10,525 bases of DNA from Bacillota bacterium (GCA_023391535.1 JAEWAU010000028.1:1-10525), one strand, 5' to 3'; counted from the stretch's first letter, positions 1 through 6,693 are shown. Program-made: numbers and translations. The notes: generated by a model not told the origin, from the letters alone.

Positions 1-24
1 TTTTCCAAAACCCCCCCGAAAAAC

Positions 25-49
25 AACGCGGTTTCTTGGGGGGCGCGTT
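25..49 (-). terminator. Weak candidate terminator after the DUF362 gene
   Basis: AACGCG and CGCGTT form a 6-bp stem around a 13-base loop, about 40 bases past the stop codon of the DUF362 gene. On the minus strand the stem is followed by GTTTTT. A competing pairing between the C-run and G-run of the same stretch is possible. The stem is short, so this is only a plausible 3' end. Confidence 0.3.
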
Positions 50-88
50 TTGTGCCCCGTTTTGCGGGAAAAAGATTGGCTTCATGCA

Positions 89-1222
89 TCAGATCTTGAT
101 CAGGTCGTAGTCCCGGCTGCCGAGGCCCATTTTCACCGCGTGGTCGATGAGAATGTTCCAGTCGGTGGTGGGGTGGACGTCGGTGAAATGGTCGCGCGCG
201 CCGCCGCCGTGCGCATCGCCGCCGTGCGCGTCCTCGCGCCGGGCGAGCACGCTGCCCGGAACGGCCGGCTGGCTGTTTACGGCTTCCGCACAGGCGAGGT
301 CGAGGGCTACCGGGTCGAACGAGGCGAACATGCCGATATCCGGCACCATGGGGATGTCGTTTTCGGGGTGGCAGTCGCAGTACGGAGAAATATCCACGGC
401 GAGGCTGATGTGGAATTGCGGGCGGCCGTGGAGCACGGCCCAGGAGTATTCGGCGATCTTCTTGTTGAGGATGTCGTTGGATTCGTCGGAGGCGGGCTCC
501 ACGGCGTCCACCGGGCAGGCCCCGATGCAGGAGCCGCAGCCCACGCATTTGGCGTGGTCGATGAAGGATTTGCCGTTTTCGATGGCGATGGCGTCGTGCG
601 CGCAGCGCTTTTTGCACGAGCCGCAGCCGATGCAGGCCTCTTGATTTACGTGGGGCTTGCCGGCCGAATGCATCTCCATCTTGCCCGCGCGCGAGCCGCA
701 GCCCATGCCGATGTTTTTGAGCGCGCCGCCGATGCCCACGGCCTCGTGCGCCTTGAAGTGGCTGAGCGAAAGGATCACGTCCGCATCCATCACGGCCCGG
801 CCGATCTTGGCCTCTTTGACGTATTCCCCGCCCTCCACGGGAACGAGCTCCTCGTCGGTGCCCTTGAGCCCGTCCCCGATGAGGATGTGGCAGCCCGTCG
901 TGAGCGGCGTGAACCCGTTGAGATAGGCGGAATCGAGGTGGTCGAGCGCGTTTTTGCGGCCGCCCACATAAAGCGTGTTGCAGTCGGTGAGAAACGGCTT
1001 TCCGTGCAGTTCCCGCACCACGTCGGCCACCACGCGCGCGTAGTTCGGCCGCAGAAAGGCCAGGTTGCCCGGCTCGCCGAAATGAATTTTAATGGCCGCG
1101 TACTTGTTTGTGAAATCGATGCGGCCGATGCCGGCCTTCAGAATCAACCGCCGCAGCTTTTGAGGCAGATTTTCCTGCATCGTGGCGTGCATATCCGTAA
1201 AATAGACCTTGGAGCGTTCCAA
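89..1222 (-). CDS. DUF362 domain protein with two [4Fe-4S] clusters
   Basis: The product is a 377-residue cytoplasmic DUF362 protein with a ferredoxin insert. Two classic cluster motifs are visible: CIGCGSCKKRC (Cys197, 200, 203, 207) and CVGCGSCIGAC (Cys226, 229, 232, 236), each of the CxxCxxCxxxC type. The N-terminal part begins ERSKVYFTDM, as is usual for the family, and a CDC motif sits at residues 282-284 in the segment SPYCDCH. The start is taken as TTG at 1222 because GGGGAGG lies 7 bases upstream. An in-frame ATG 57 bases further up would place the N-terminus inside the promoter. Near the C-terminus a His/Gly-rich pentapeptide, DAHGG, is duplicated. The exact reaction of DUF362 proteins is not established; an electron-transfer or Fe-S-dependent role is inferred from the clusters. 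The gene appears monocistronic. Confidence 0.9.
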   Translation of the reverse strand: MERSKVYFTDMHATMQENLPQKLRRLILKAGIGRIDFTNKYAAIKIHFGEPGNLAFLRPNYARVVADVVRELHGKPFLTDCNTLYVGGRKNALDHLDSAYLNGFTPLTTGCHILIGDGLKGTDEELVPVEGGEYVKEAKIGRAVMDADVILSLSHFKAHEAVGIGGALKNIGMGCGSRAGKMEMHSAGKPHVNQEACIGCGSCKKRCAHDAIAIENGKSFIDHAKCVGCGSCIGACPVDAVEPASDESNDILNKKIAEYSWAVLHGRPQFHISLAVDISPYCDCHPENDIPMVPDIGMFASFDPVALDLACAEAVNSQPAVPGSVLARREDAHGGDAHGGGARDHFTDVHPTTDWNILIDHAVKMGLGSRDYDLIKI

Positions 1223-1250
1223 ATAAAAGCCTCCCCGCCGTTTTTTTACT

Positions 1251-1259
1251 AGTATAGCA
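1251..1259 (-). promoter_or_regulatory. Extended -10 promoter of the DUF362 gene
   Basis: On the minus strand TGCTATACT matches an extended -10 element (TGn followed by TATACT), about 28 bases before the TTG start. No good -35 box lies at 17 bases; TTATGA at 19 bases is poor. This fits an extended -10 promoter, and it also argues against the longer reading frame, whose ATG would lie upstream of it. Confidence 0.55.
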
Positions 1260-1315
1260 CATGCCGCGGCAAATTTCATAAAATGATCGGACCCGCCTGC
1301 GGACGAAACGATCGA

Positions 1316-1340
1316 CCGCCGCGCATATCCGGAACGGCGG
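1316..1340 (-). terminator. Possible hairpin terminator after the GyrI-like gene
   Basis: CCGCCG and CGGCGG form a 6-bp GC stem around a 13-base loop, about 19 bases past the stop codon of the GyrI-like gene. The downstream minus-strand sequence, TCGATCGTTTCG, has no real T-run, so termination would be weak or factor-dependent. Confidence 0.3.
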
Positions 1341-1358
1341 GGATGTTTGGCGTCCTGT

Positions 1359-1823
1359 TCATAATATAAGTACCGGGAAAAACATATAGTCTTGGCCGTC
1401 TTCGGGGCAGTGATAATCGTTAACTGCTCCGACGAGGGTCATATTATTTTCTTTTAAATATCCGATGATCTCGGTAAATGTATTCTGGTCCTCTCTTTTG
1501 GCATAAATATACTCATACGATGGAACGATCCACTTTGCCCAGCCCTGAGGTGCTTGCGCATCATCTTTAACTTCGATACCTGCCAGGTAAAGTCCTTTTG
1601 AATAATTATCCCCCCAAGGCTTAAAAGAATGTGAAAAATCCGACATTGCCCCCCAAATTCCCAGAAGATTTCCGTTTTCGTCTGTCTTTGCCAGTGAAGC
1701 CACCTCACCAAAATGAGAATTCGCATCAATCCATAATTTGTTGATGAATCCTTCCCCATCATTTGTCGAGCCTTCTTTTCCTACCACTGAAAAAGACTCT
1801 TTTACACATTTTTTTATTTCCAT
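1359..1823 (-). CDS. Stand-alone GyrI-like effector-binding domain protein
   Basis: This 154-residue protein resembles the GyrI-like/AraC effector-binding domain on its own, with no helix-turn-helix. Its length is that of the isolated domain. Supporting features are the segment LLGIWGAMSD (about residues 53-62), GLYLAGIEV (about 77-85), an aromatic-rich stretch with EYIYA before the last helix, and the C-terminal core YMFFPVLIL. Members of this fold bind small hydrophobic or cationic ligands, and some antagonise gyrase inhibitors; the ligand here is unknown. GAGGGG sits 5 bases before ATG and fixes the start. The gene is strikingly AT-rich (three 60-base lines counted gave about 30-50% GC, against about 70% in a line of the ABC gene) and uses ATA, TTA and AAA freely, which suggests recent acquisition. 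Confidence 0.8.
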   Translation of the reverse strand: MEIKKCVKESFSVVGKEGSTNDGEGFINKLWIDANSHFGEVASLAKTDENGNLLGIWGAMSDFSHSFKPWGDNYSKGLYLAGIEVKDDAQAPQGWAKWIVPSYEYIYAKREDQNTFTEIIGYLKENNMTLVGAVNDYHCPEDGQDYMFFPVLIL

Positions 1824-1843
1824 TTTTACCCCTCATTTGTTCT

Positions 1844-1870
1844 TCTATAAATCGGCGCGCTTTCCGGCAA
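1844..1870 (-). promoter_or_regulatory. Weak candidate promoter of the GyrI-like gene
   Basis: TTGCCG and TATAGA lie 15 bases apart on the minus strand, with the -10 about 20 bases before the ATG. The spacing is short and both boxes are imperfect, so this is tentative. It is the best candidate between the upstream terminator and the gene. Confidence 0.3.
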
Positions 1871-1900
1871 AATTGAGCTTTCGGCCCGCGCATACGATAC

Positions 1901-1931
1901 CGTCCGCAGGCCGCTCCATGCCATGCGGACG
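1901..1931. repeat. 8-bp inverted repeat
   Basis: CGTCCGCA and TGCGGACG form a perfect 8-bp stem around 15 bases. Neither side has a T-run, so it does not look like a terminator. It lies between the Rrf2 terminator and the GyrI-like promoter and may be an operator or a relic of the insertion that brought the AT-rich gene. Confidence 0.4.
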
Positions 1932-1960
1932 TTGGGTGCGGCTTCAAAAAAAACAGGAAA

Positions 1961-2005
1961 GCATCCGCGGAAATGCGCGCCGGCGCGTTTCGCGGATGCC
2001 TTTTT
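1961..2005. terminator. Strong two-way terminator downstream of rrf2
   Basis: GCATCCGCG (1961-1969) pairs perfectly with CGCGGATGC (1991-1999), and the interior GCGCGCCGGCGCG adds further pairing. On the plus strand the stem is followed by CTTTTT. On the minus strand it is followed by TTTCCTG and then eight T. It most likely ends the Rrf2 transcript and separates it from the GyrI-like gene. Confidence 0.8.
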
Positions 2006-2039
2006 GAGCAGCGCCCCGTTTTCGGGGAGCGGTTCGGAT

Positions 2040-2477
2040 TCAGATATAGAACATCGGCGCGGTGTCCATCTGGCGGTAATCCTCCGCCAGATCCGCCAGC
2101 GAAATGGTGCTGGCCACCTTCTCGATGCTCTGGTTCATTTTTTCCCACACGTATTCCGTGATGCACGTCTGCATGTTGTTCACCGGGTTTTTGAGCTCCT
2201 CATCGGCCACTACCGAAAGGTCGCCCTCCAGGCACTTGAGGATATCGCCCACAAAGATGCGCGATGCGGGGCGTGCCAGCAGGTAGCCGCCCTGTGCGCC
2301 CTTGACGCTGTTCACAAGCCCCGCCTTGCGCAGCACGGAAAAGACCTGCTCCAGGTAATTGACCGAGATATCCTGCCGTTCGGCGATGTTGAAGAGCGAG
2401 ACATGCCCGCCGCCCGAATTGACGGCGAGGTCGAGCATGGCGCGCAGCCCGTACCGCCCTTTTGTTGAAATTTTCAT
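2040..2477 (-). CDS. Rrf2-family transcriptional regulator, CymR-like
   Basis: This is a 145-residue winged-helix repressor of the Rrf2 family. It opens MKISTKGRYGLRAMLDLA, has a recognition region with SVNYLEQVFSVLRKAGLV (residues 38-55), the wing GAQGGYLL (60-67), and ends PMFYI like Bacillus CymR. ATG at 2477 is chosen because the family starts with this Met; GAAGGA lies about 10 bases upstream. Only Cys82 and Cys105 are present, so the three-cysteine [2Fe-2S] site of IscR is not there. A CymR-type role in cysteine/sulfur control, possibly with a partner enzyme, is inferred by resemblance; the targets are not visible here. It is flanked by its own terminator and a 210-base upstream gap containing a 12-bp tandem repeat, which suggests independent, possibly autoregulated transcription. 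Confidence 0.92.
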   Translation of the reverse strand: MKISTKGRYGLRAMLDLAVNSGGGHVSLFNIAERQDISVNYLEQVFSVLRKAGLVNSVKGAQGGYLLARPASRIFVGDILKCLEGDLSVVADEELKNPVNNMQTCITEYVWEKMNQSIEKVASTISLADLAEDYRQMDTAPMFYI

Positions 2478-2576
2478 ATCGTTTTGTTCCTTCGTTCCTG
2501 CAGCCGTTCCGGAGAAATGGAATAAGCGGCGCTCTGAGCCTGCCGCCCGAAACGGCGGGTACAGGTGCGGCGGCTT

Positions 2577-2600
2577 TGTTCTATTCCGTGTTCTATTCCG
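2577..2600. repeat. Perfect 12-bp tandem repeat upstream of rrf2
   Basis: TGTTCTATTCCG occurs twice head to tail; on the rrf2 strand this reads CGGAATAGAACA twice. It lies 100-123 bases before the rrf2 start, in non-coding DNA. Direct repeats at one helical turn plus are typical of operators, and GGAAT recalls part of the known CymR site. Binding is inferred only. Confidence 0.6.
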
Positions 2601-2619
2601 AAAAAGCTGTAAACCGGCC

Positions 2620-2657
2620 GGGCATCCTCTGCCAGTGCCGGCGCGCGGCCGATGCCC
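2620..2657 (-). terminator. Possible terminator after the HD-domain gene
   Basis: GGGCATC and GATGCCC form a 7-bp stem around a GC-rich 24-base loop, about 30 bases past the HD gene stop. On the minus strand it is followed by GGCCGGTTTACAG and then CTTTTTC. The T-run is displaced, so efficiency is uncertain; readthrough into rrf2 is possible. Confidence 0.35.
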
Positions 2658-2687
2658 GAACGCCGCGCGCGGCACGAAAGCGCCGGG

Positions 2688-3266
2688 TTAAAATTCTCCG
2701 CGCAGGCCGATCTCATCCGCCACGGTTTGCATTCCCCCGATGGTCTGGGCAATCAGCTCGTCGAGCGGCTTGCCCAAACGCTCGGCTCCCTGTGCGATGA
2801 CGTCGCGGCTGACGGCGGCGGCAAAGCCCTTCTGCTTCCACTTTTTTTTCACGGACTTCACCTCGAGGTCGAGCACGCTGCGGCTCGGGTGCATCCGGGC
2901 GGTGGCGGAGATCAGCCCCGTCAGCTCGTCTACGGCGTACAGCACCTTTTCGGCGTCGGTGCGCGGTTCCACATCGCACACAAGCCCGTAGCCGTGGCTT
3001 TCCACCGCGCGGATGACGTCCTCGGGCACGCCGTGGGCGGAAAGCAGTTCCCGCGACCGCTTGCAGTGTTCCTCGGGGTAAAACTCGAAATCCACGTCGT
3101 GCAGAAGCCCGATCACGCCCCAGCGCTCGGGGTCGCCTCCGTAGAGCGGCGCAAAATGCCGCATCACGGCTTCCACCGTGACGCAGTGCCGCAGCAGGCT
3201 TTCCTCTTTGACGTATTGTTTCAGAATCTCCATCGCCTGCCCGCGCGTGATCTCGTTTTCCGCCAC
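2688..3266 (-). CDS. HD-domain phosphohydrolase
   Basis: This 192-residue soluble protein has an HD metal-dependent phosphohydrolase signature: LLRHC with His27, LLHDVDFE with His56-Asp57, VESHGYG with His91, and AVDELTGL with Asp113, in the expected order for the H...HD...H...D metal site. A basic segment with VKKKWKQKGF follows, and the C-terminal third is helical by composition. The substrate is unknown; the superfamily acts on nucleotides and other phosphate esters. The start is GTG at 3266, since AGGGAGGA lies 6 bases upstream; a GTG 27 bases higher lacks a site. The gene has its own promoter and is probably monocistronic or loosely coupled to rrf2 downstream. Confidence 0.85.
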   Translation of the reverse strand: MAENEITRGQAMEILKQYVKEESLLRHCVTVEAVMRHFAPLYGGDPERWGVIGLLHDVDFEFYPEEHCKRSRELLSAHGVPEDVIRAVESHGYGLVCDVEPRTDAEKVLYAVDELTGLISATARMHPSRSVLDLEVKSVKKKWKQKGFAAAVSRDVIAQGAERLGKPLDELIAQTIGGMQTVADEIGLRGEF

Positions 3267-3360
3267 TTTTGTTCCTCCCTGTTCTTTGCTCACGGCCCGT
3301 GCGGCTTCGTTGCGCGCACTCAGAATCCTTTAAAACGCATTATGGCAATCTATTTGCTAT

Positions 3361-3388
3361 ATTATAACACAAAAGCGGACAAATTCAA
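3361..3388 (-). promoter_or_regulatory. Sigma-A-type promoter of the HD-domain gene
   Basis: On the minus strand TTGAAT (3383-3388) and a perfect TATAAT (3361-3366) are separated by 16 bases, in a locally AT-rich patch. It would give a leader of roughly 90 bases before the GTG start. Confidence 0.7.
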
Positions 3389-3578
3389 CCGGAAAACCGG
3401 GAGAAGCCCCGGCAAACCGCACCGGATGTGGACGAACCCTACGCCCTTGTATCGAATAAGATGGAACAGGCGCGAACGGAGCCGCGCAGAAACCGCTTTC
3501 CGGCTCCGCGGTCCGATTCTTCGCTTTTCCAGCGGGGAACCGGACGAGAATAAACGGCTGCGGGAAAGGGATGATCGT
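3389..3578 (+). other. Upstream region of the Cys/Gly-rich gene with hairpins
   Basis: No gene is supported in this stretch. It holds CGGAGCCG (3477-3484) pairing with CGGCTCCG (3501-3508), an 8-bp stem, and a smaller CCGGG/CCCGG hairpin near its left end. No convincing plus-strand promoter was found, and no sporulation sigma motif could be identified with confidence. It probably contains the promoter and leader of the plus-strand gene at 3579. A long plus-strand frame runs open through it but looks like shadow of the HD gene. Confidence 0.4.
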
Positions 3579-3899
3579 ATGAGGGGCCTATTGCCGATTC
3601 TGCTGCTCGCCTGTGCGGCGGCCGGCCCGGGCGGCGTGTTGGGCGGGGAAGGCTGCGGTTGCCGGAACAACTGCAACTGGGGCGGTTGCGGCCGGAATGA
3701 TTGCAACTGGGGCGGCTGGAATAATTGCGGTTGGGGCCGCGAAAACTGCGGCTGCGGTTGGAACAACTGCGGCTGGGGCGGCGGCAGCTGCGGCTGCGGT
3801 TGGAACAACTGCGGCGGCAACTGCTGCGGACCCCGCGTATGCTGCGGCCCGAGCGGCGTGTGCGCAACAAACCGTTTTTTCCGCATCGGAGGGTGGTAA
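3579..3899 (+). CDS. Small Gly/Cys/Asn/Trp-rich repeat protein
   Basis: This 106-residue protein is not recognised. It begins with a hydrophobic stretch, LLPILLLACAAAG (residues 4-16), that resembles a signal peptide; LLAC at 9-12 is close to a lipobox, though with only one N-terminal charge. From residue 26 it is built of short Gly-Cys-Asn-Trp units such as WNNCGWG and CGCGWNNCG, then NCCGPRVCCGPSGVC and a short tail FFRIGGW. There are 16 cysteines in residues 26-95. AAAGGG lies 8 bases before the ATG; an ATG 8 bases upstream is out of frame and stops at once. It stands alone between terminators on the strand opposite its neighbours. Candidates include a spore-coat or surface structural protein or a metal-binding protein; an unusual peptide precursor is less likely. 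The low-complexity composition makes homology hard to judge, and the frame could in principle be non-coding. Confidence 0.6.
   Translation: MRGLLPILLLACAAAGPGGVLGGEGCGCRNNCNWGGCGRNDCNWGGWNNCGWGRENCGCGWNNCGWGGGSCGCGWNNCGGNCCGPRVCCGPSGVCATNRFFRIGGW
3746..3815 (+). repeat. 42-base in-frame duplication
   Basis: A 28-base stretch at 3746-3773 recurs exactly at 3788-3815, offset 42 bases (14 codons), within the Cys/Gly-rich gene. Both copies encode CGCGWNNCG. This points to growth of the protein by in-frame duplication. Confidence 0.85.
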
Positions 3900-3906
3900 C
3901 CGGGGC

Positions 3907-3936
3907 TTGGAAAAGAAATTCGAATTCCTTTTCCAA
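3907..3936. repeat. 30-bp near-perfect palindrome
   Basis: TTGGAAAAGAAATTC is followed at once by GAATTCCTTTTCCAA. The two halves are reverse complements except for one position, with no spacer. It starts 8 bases after the stop codon of the Cys/Gly-rich gene and just before a strong terminator. Confidence 0.85.
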
Positions 3937-3943
3937 ACCTTGC

Positions 3944-3983
3944 AAAAACCGCCTTGCGGGCTATGCCCGCAAGACGGTTTTTT
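3944..3983. terminator. Strong two-way intrinsic terminator
   Basis: CTTGCGGGC, loop TAT, GCCCGCAAG forms a perfect 9-bp stem. It extends through one mismatch into AAAAACCG/CGGTTTTTT, so both strands end in a T-run. It terminates the plus-strand Cys/Gly-rich gene and is a backstop for the ABC transporter operon arriving on the minus strand. Confidence 0.9.
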
Positions 3984-4060
3984 GGCGCCCGCAGCGGAGA
4001 TACGGCCGGAAGAAATGGGGGGAATAGAGGCCGTGAAGCCCGCAAGGCAAGATGCGGAAA

Positions 4061-4093
4061 AATAGAGAAACCGGCGGAGCGGCCGGGGCCGGT
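4061..4093 (-). terminator. Probable terminator of the ABC transporter operon
   Basis: On the minus strand ACCGGC, a 12-base loop and GCCGGT sit directly after the ABC stop codon and are followed by TTCTCTATTTTT. The stem is only 6 bp, but the T-rich tail and position fit. Confidence 0.45.
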
Positions 4094-5838
4094 CACGTCA
4101 GCTCGAAGCCGCCCTGCTGCATGTTGTAATAGCGCGCGTAAAGCCCGTTTTGTTCGAGCAGCTCCTCATGGGTGCCGCGCTCCATCAGGCCTTCGTCGGT
4201 GAGCACGAGAATCTCGTCGGCGCCGCGCACGGTGGAAAGCCGGTGCGCGATGACGATGGTGGTGCGCCCCTGGGCGAGGCTGTCCAGCGAGGCCTGGATA
4301 TAGCGCTCGCTTTCGTTATCCAGCGCGGAGGTGGCTTCGTCCAGAATCAGGATGGGCGGGTTTTTGAGGAAGACGCGCGCGATGCTGATGCGCTGCTTCT
4401 GCCCGCCCGAAAGGCGCACGCCGCGCTCGCCCACGTAGGTGTCGTAGCCGTCCTCGAGCGATTCCACGAACTCGTGGATGTTGGCGAGCTTTGCCGCGCG
4501 CTCGATCTCCTCGAAGCTCGCGCCGGGCTTGCCGTAGGCGATATTTTCGCGGATGCTGCCCGCGAAGAGGTAGACGTCCTGCTGCACGATGCCGATGGCG
4601 TCGCGCAGGGAGGACTGCTTCAAATCCCGGATGTCGCGCCCGTCCACCGTTACACGGCCACCCGTCACGTCGTAAAAACGGGGCAGAAGCGAGCAGATGG
4701 TGGTTTTGCCGCTGCCGGAAGGCCCCACCAGGGCGATCTTGCGTCCCGCGTCGATGCGGATATCGATGTTTTTGAGAATCTCCGGCCCCTCGCCGTAGCG
4801 GAACGACACGTTCTCGTAGGCGATGTCGCCCTTCACATCCCGCAGGACCTGCGCGCCGGGCCTGTCCTCAATTTCCGGCTGCGTTTCCATCACCTCGAGG
4901 AAGCGCTTGAAGCCCGCGTAGCCCTTCTGGAACTGCTCCGTAAAGTTGATGAGGAGGTCGATGGGGTTGATGTAAATGTTGACGTACAGAACGTAGACCG
5001 CGAGGTCGCCCACGCGCAGGCCGCCGTTTAAAATGAACCACACGCCGGAGAGGATGATGACGATGTAGAGCAGGCCCTCGAGGAACGCGTTGGTGGCCTG
5101 GTAGCGGCCCATGATCATGTAATTGTCCACCTTGGATTCCAGAAAGGCCTCGTTGCTGCGGTCGAACTTGCGCTGCTCCACCGTTTCGCCGGAGAAGGAC
5201 TTTACCACGCGGATGCCGGAGAGGCTGTCCTGCACGCGGGCGTTGACGCCGGCGATCTTGACGCGGTTATCGAAAAACACCGAGGACATCTTGCGGTTCT
5301 GAAAATAGGAGAACACCACCATGACGAGCGTGACCGCGAGCAGAAGAAGCGTCATGCGCACGTTGATGGTCATAAGGATGACAAACGAGCCCACGAGCTT
5401 GATGAGCGAAATAAAGAGATTTTCCGGCCCGTGGTGCGCGAGTTCCGAGATATCGAACAGGTCGGAGATCAGCTTCGAGAGCATCTCGCCCGTGTTGTTG
5501 CGGTCGTAGTAGGAGAACGAGAGCTTCTGGAGGTGGTAGAACAGGTCGTGACGCATGTCGCTTTCCATGCGCGCGCCCATGATATGCCCCCACGACGTGA
5601 TGAAGTGCTGGCAGAAATATTTGGCCACGTACATCGCCGCCAGCGCGAGGCCGACAAAGCCGATGTCGCGCAGCACGACGCTCCGGGAACGGAGCAGCAG
5701 CGAGTTGGCGATCCAGCTCAGGATGAGCGGAAAGGCGAGGTCCACGGCCGAAACGACGAGGGCACAGAACAGGTCGGCAAAAAACAGTTTTAAGTAGGGC
5801 CGGTAGTACCGGACGAATTTTTTCATGGTGGAGAACAC
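4093..5838 (-). CDS. ABC exporter, fused membrane and ATPase half-transporter
   Basis: This 581-residue protein is an MsbA/BmrA-type half-transporter that should work as a dimer in the cytoplasmic membrane. Hydrophobic segments suggest six helices, near residues 20-40, 58-78, 143-160, 163-180, 252-270 and 278-297. The ATPase domain shows Walker A GPSGSGKTT (372-380), the Q-loop IVQQD (about 417-421), signature LSGGQKQR (476-483), Walker B ILILDEAT (496-503) and H-loop AHRLST (His532). All catalytic elements look intact. The start is GTG at 5838: GGAGG lies 8 bases before it, whereas the ATG four codons later is about 20 bases away. It lies 42 bases after the peptidase gene, so the two are probably co-transcribed. 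The substrate (lipid, drug or peptide) cannot be read from the sequence. Confidence 0.93.
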   Translation of the reverse strand: MFSTMKKFVRYYRPYLKLFFADLFCALVVSAVDLAFPLILSWIANSLLLRSRSVVLRDIGFVGLALAAMYVAKYFCQHFITSWGHIMGARMESDMRHDLFYHLQKLSFSYYDRNNTGEMLSKLISDLFDISELAHHGPENLFISLIKLVGSFVILMTINVRMTLLLLAVTLVMVVFSYFQNRKMSSVFFDNRVKIAGVNARVQDSLSGIRVVKSFSGETVEQRKFDRSNEAFLESKVDNYMIMGRYQATNAFLEGLLYIVIILSGVWFILNGGLRVGDLAVYVLYVNIYINPIDLLINFTEQFQKGYAGFKRFLEVMETQPEIEDRPGAQVLRDVKGDIAYENVSFRYGEGPEILKNIDIRIDAGRKIALVGPSGSGKTTICSLLPRFYDVTGGRVTVDGRDIRDLKQSSLRDAIGIVQQDVYLFAGSIRENIAYGKPGASFEEIERAAKLANIHEFVESLEDGYDTYVGERGVRLSGGQKQRISIARVFLKNPPILILDEATSALDNESERYIQASLDSLAQGRTTIVIAHRLSTVRGADEILVLTDEGLMERGTHEELLEQNGLYARYYNMQQGGFELT

Positions 5839-5880
5839 GGGCAAAACCTCCGCAGATTGCTTTTTGATCGGGTATCCGTA

Positions 5881-6615
5881 TTACGGCAAAGCGAAGAAAT
5901 CGGGGCGCAGCAGGGCGGCGTGCGTGCGCAGCAGGGCCTGGCGGCGCCCGTAATCGGGCAGAAGCGCGGCCACGGCGGCCCAGAACGCGGCCGAATGGTC
6001 CGGGTGGGCGATGTGCGCCACCTCGTGCGCGGCCACATAATCGGCGGCGTCCGGAGGCGCGAGGGCGAGCCGCCAGGAAAAGCAGATGTGCCCGGCGCGG
6101 CAGGAGCCCCAGCGCGAAAGCGCGCCGGTGACGCGCACCGAGAGCACCCGCGCGCCGGCCTGCCGCGCGAAGAACGCGGTGCGCTCCCGCAGGTACGCAA
6201 GAGCCTGCGCGCGGTACCACGCCTCGATGGCGGCGCGCGCCCGGGCTTCCTCCGCCGGCGCGGCCAGAATTCCCGGCGCGGGCTCTCCGCTGGACGGAAA
6301 GGCCTGCGCCGCCGTTCGTCCGGGCTCGGGGCGCAGCAGGAAAACGCGGCCGAACAGCTCGAACGGTTCGCCGGGCAGGCAGCGTTTGGGCGGATGCAGC
6401 GCCCTGCGCGCAAGCGCCTCAGCCTGCTTGAGCCGCACCCATTCGGCGCGCTCCGCCACGGCCTGCTCCAGAAGGTATTGCGGCGCGCGCCGGGGGGCGC
6501 GCACGATCAGCCGCCCCTCGGGCGTGACCTCGAGGGCCACGGTGCGCCGGGCGGAGCGCACCACACCGTCGATACGCGGTGCGGGGGAAGGCATGTCCCC
6601 GTTTTTTGTCCGCAT
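5881..6615 (-). CDS. YgjP/SprT-like M48-type metallopeptidase (DUF45)
   Basis: This 244-residue protein carries the family's two hallmark motifs: SRWGSCRAGHICFSWRLALA (residues 167-186) and HEVAHIAHPDHSAAFW (197-212). His197 and His201 with Glu198 form the HExxH zinc site, and His207 is the likely third ligand. The N-terminal half contains the usual strand-rich region with LEVTPEGRLIVRAPR. The length is near the family norm, with an Ala/Pro-rich insert around residues 100-125. The physiological substrate is unknown for most members. ATG at 6615 is preceded by AAGGAAGGA at 5 bases; an ATG two codons earlier is too close to it. It is the first gene of an operon with the ABC exporter. Co-occurrence with the exporter does not by itself show a shared function. 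Confidence 0.88.
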   Translation of the reverse strand: MRTKNGDMPSPAPRIDGVVRSARRTVALEVTPEGRLIVRAPRRAPQYLLEQAVAERAEWVRLKQAEALARRALHPPKRCLPGEPFELFGRVFLLRPEPGRTAAQAFPSSGEPAPGILAAPAEEARARAAIEAWYRAQALAYLRERTAFFARQAGARVLSVRVTGALSRWGSCRAGHICFSWRLALAPPDAADYVAAHEVAHIAHPDHSAAFWAAVAALLPDYGRRQALLRTHAALLRPDFFALP

Positions 6616-6693
6616 GAGCATCCTTCCTTTCCCGCAATCCTGCCGCACGGTTTCGCAAACCCGAAGCGCCGGGCGTGTTTTCACCCGCGCAAG

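Noticed and set aside
50..1252. Long plus-strand open frame opposite the DUF362 gene
   Set aside because: Its protein is a Val/Ala/Gly/His-rich shadow with no motifs, while the minus strand shows two perfect ferredoxin motifs and a ribosome site.
2652..3578. Plus-strand open frame running into the Cys/Gly-rich gene
   Set aside because: The upstream part is antisense to the HD-domain gene and has no domain; a good ribosome site and signal-like start occur at 3579.
3746..3815. Repeats considered as a CRISPR or VNTR array
   Set aside because: The copies are in frame, contiguous in coding sequence and lack unique spacers of fixed length.
3362..4096. Minus-strand Gln/Pro-rich frame opposite the Cys/Gly-rich gene
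   Set aside because: Pro-Gln-Leu runs mirror the plus-strand repeat. It has no ribosome site and crosses the strong terminator. Some doubt remains, as both frames are low complexity.
4150..5031. Plus-strand frame opposite the ABC transporter
   Set aside because: The minus strand has all ABC ATPase motifs; the plus frame is compositional shadow.
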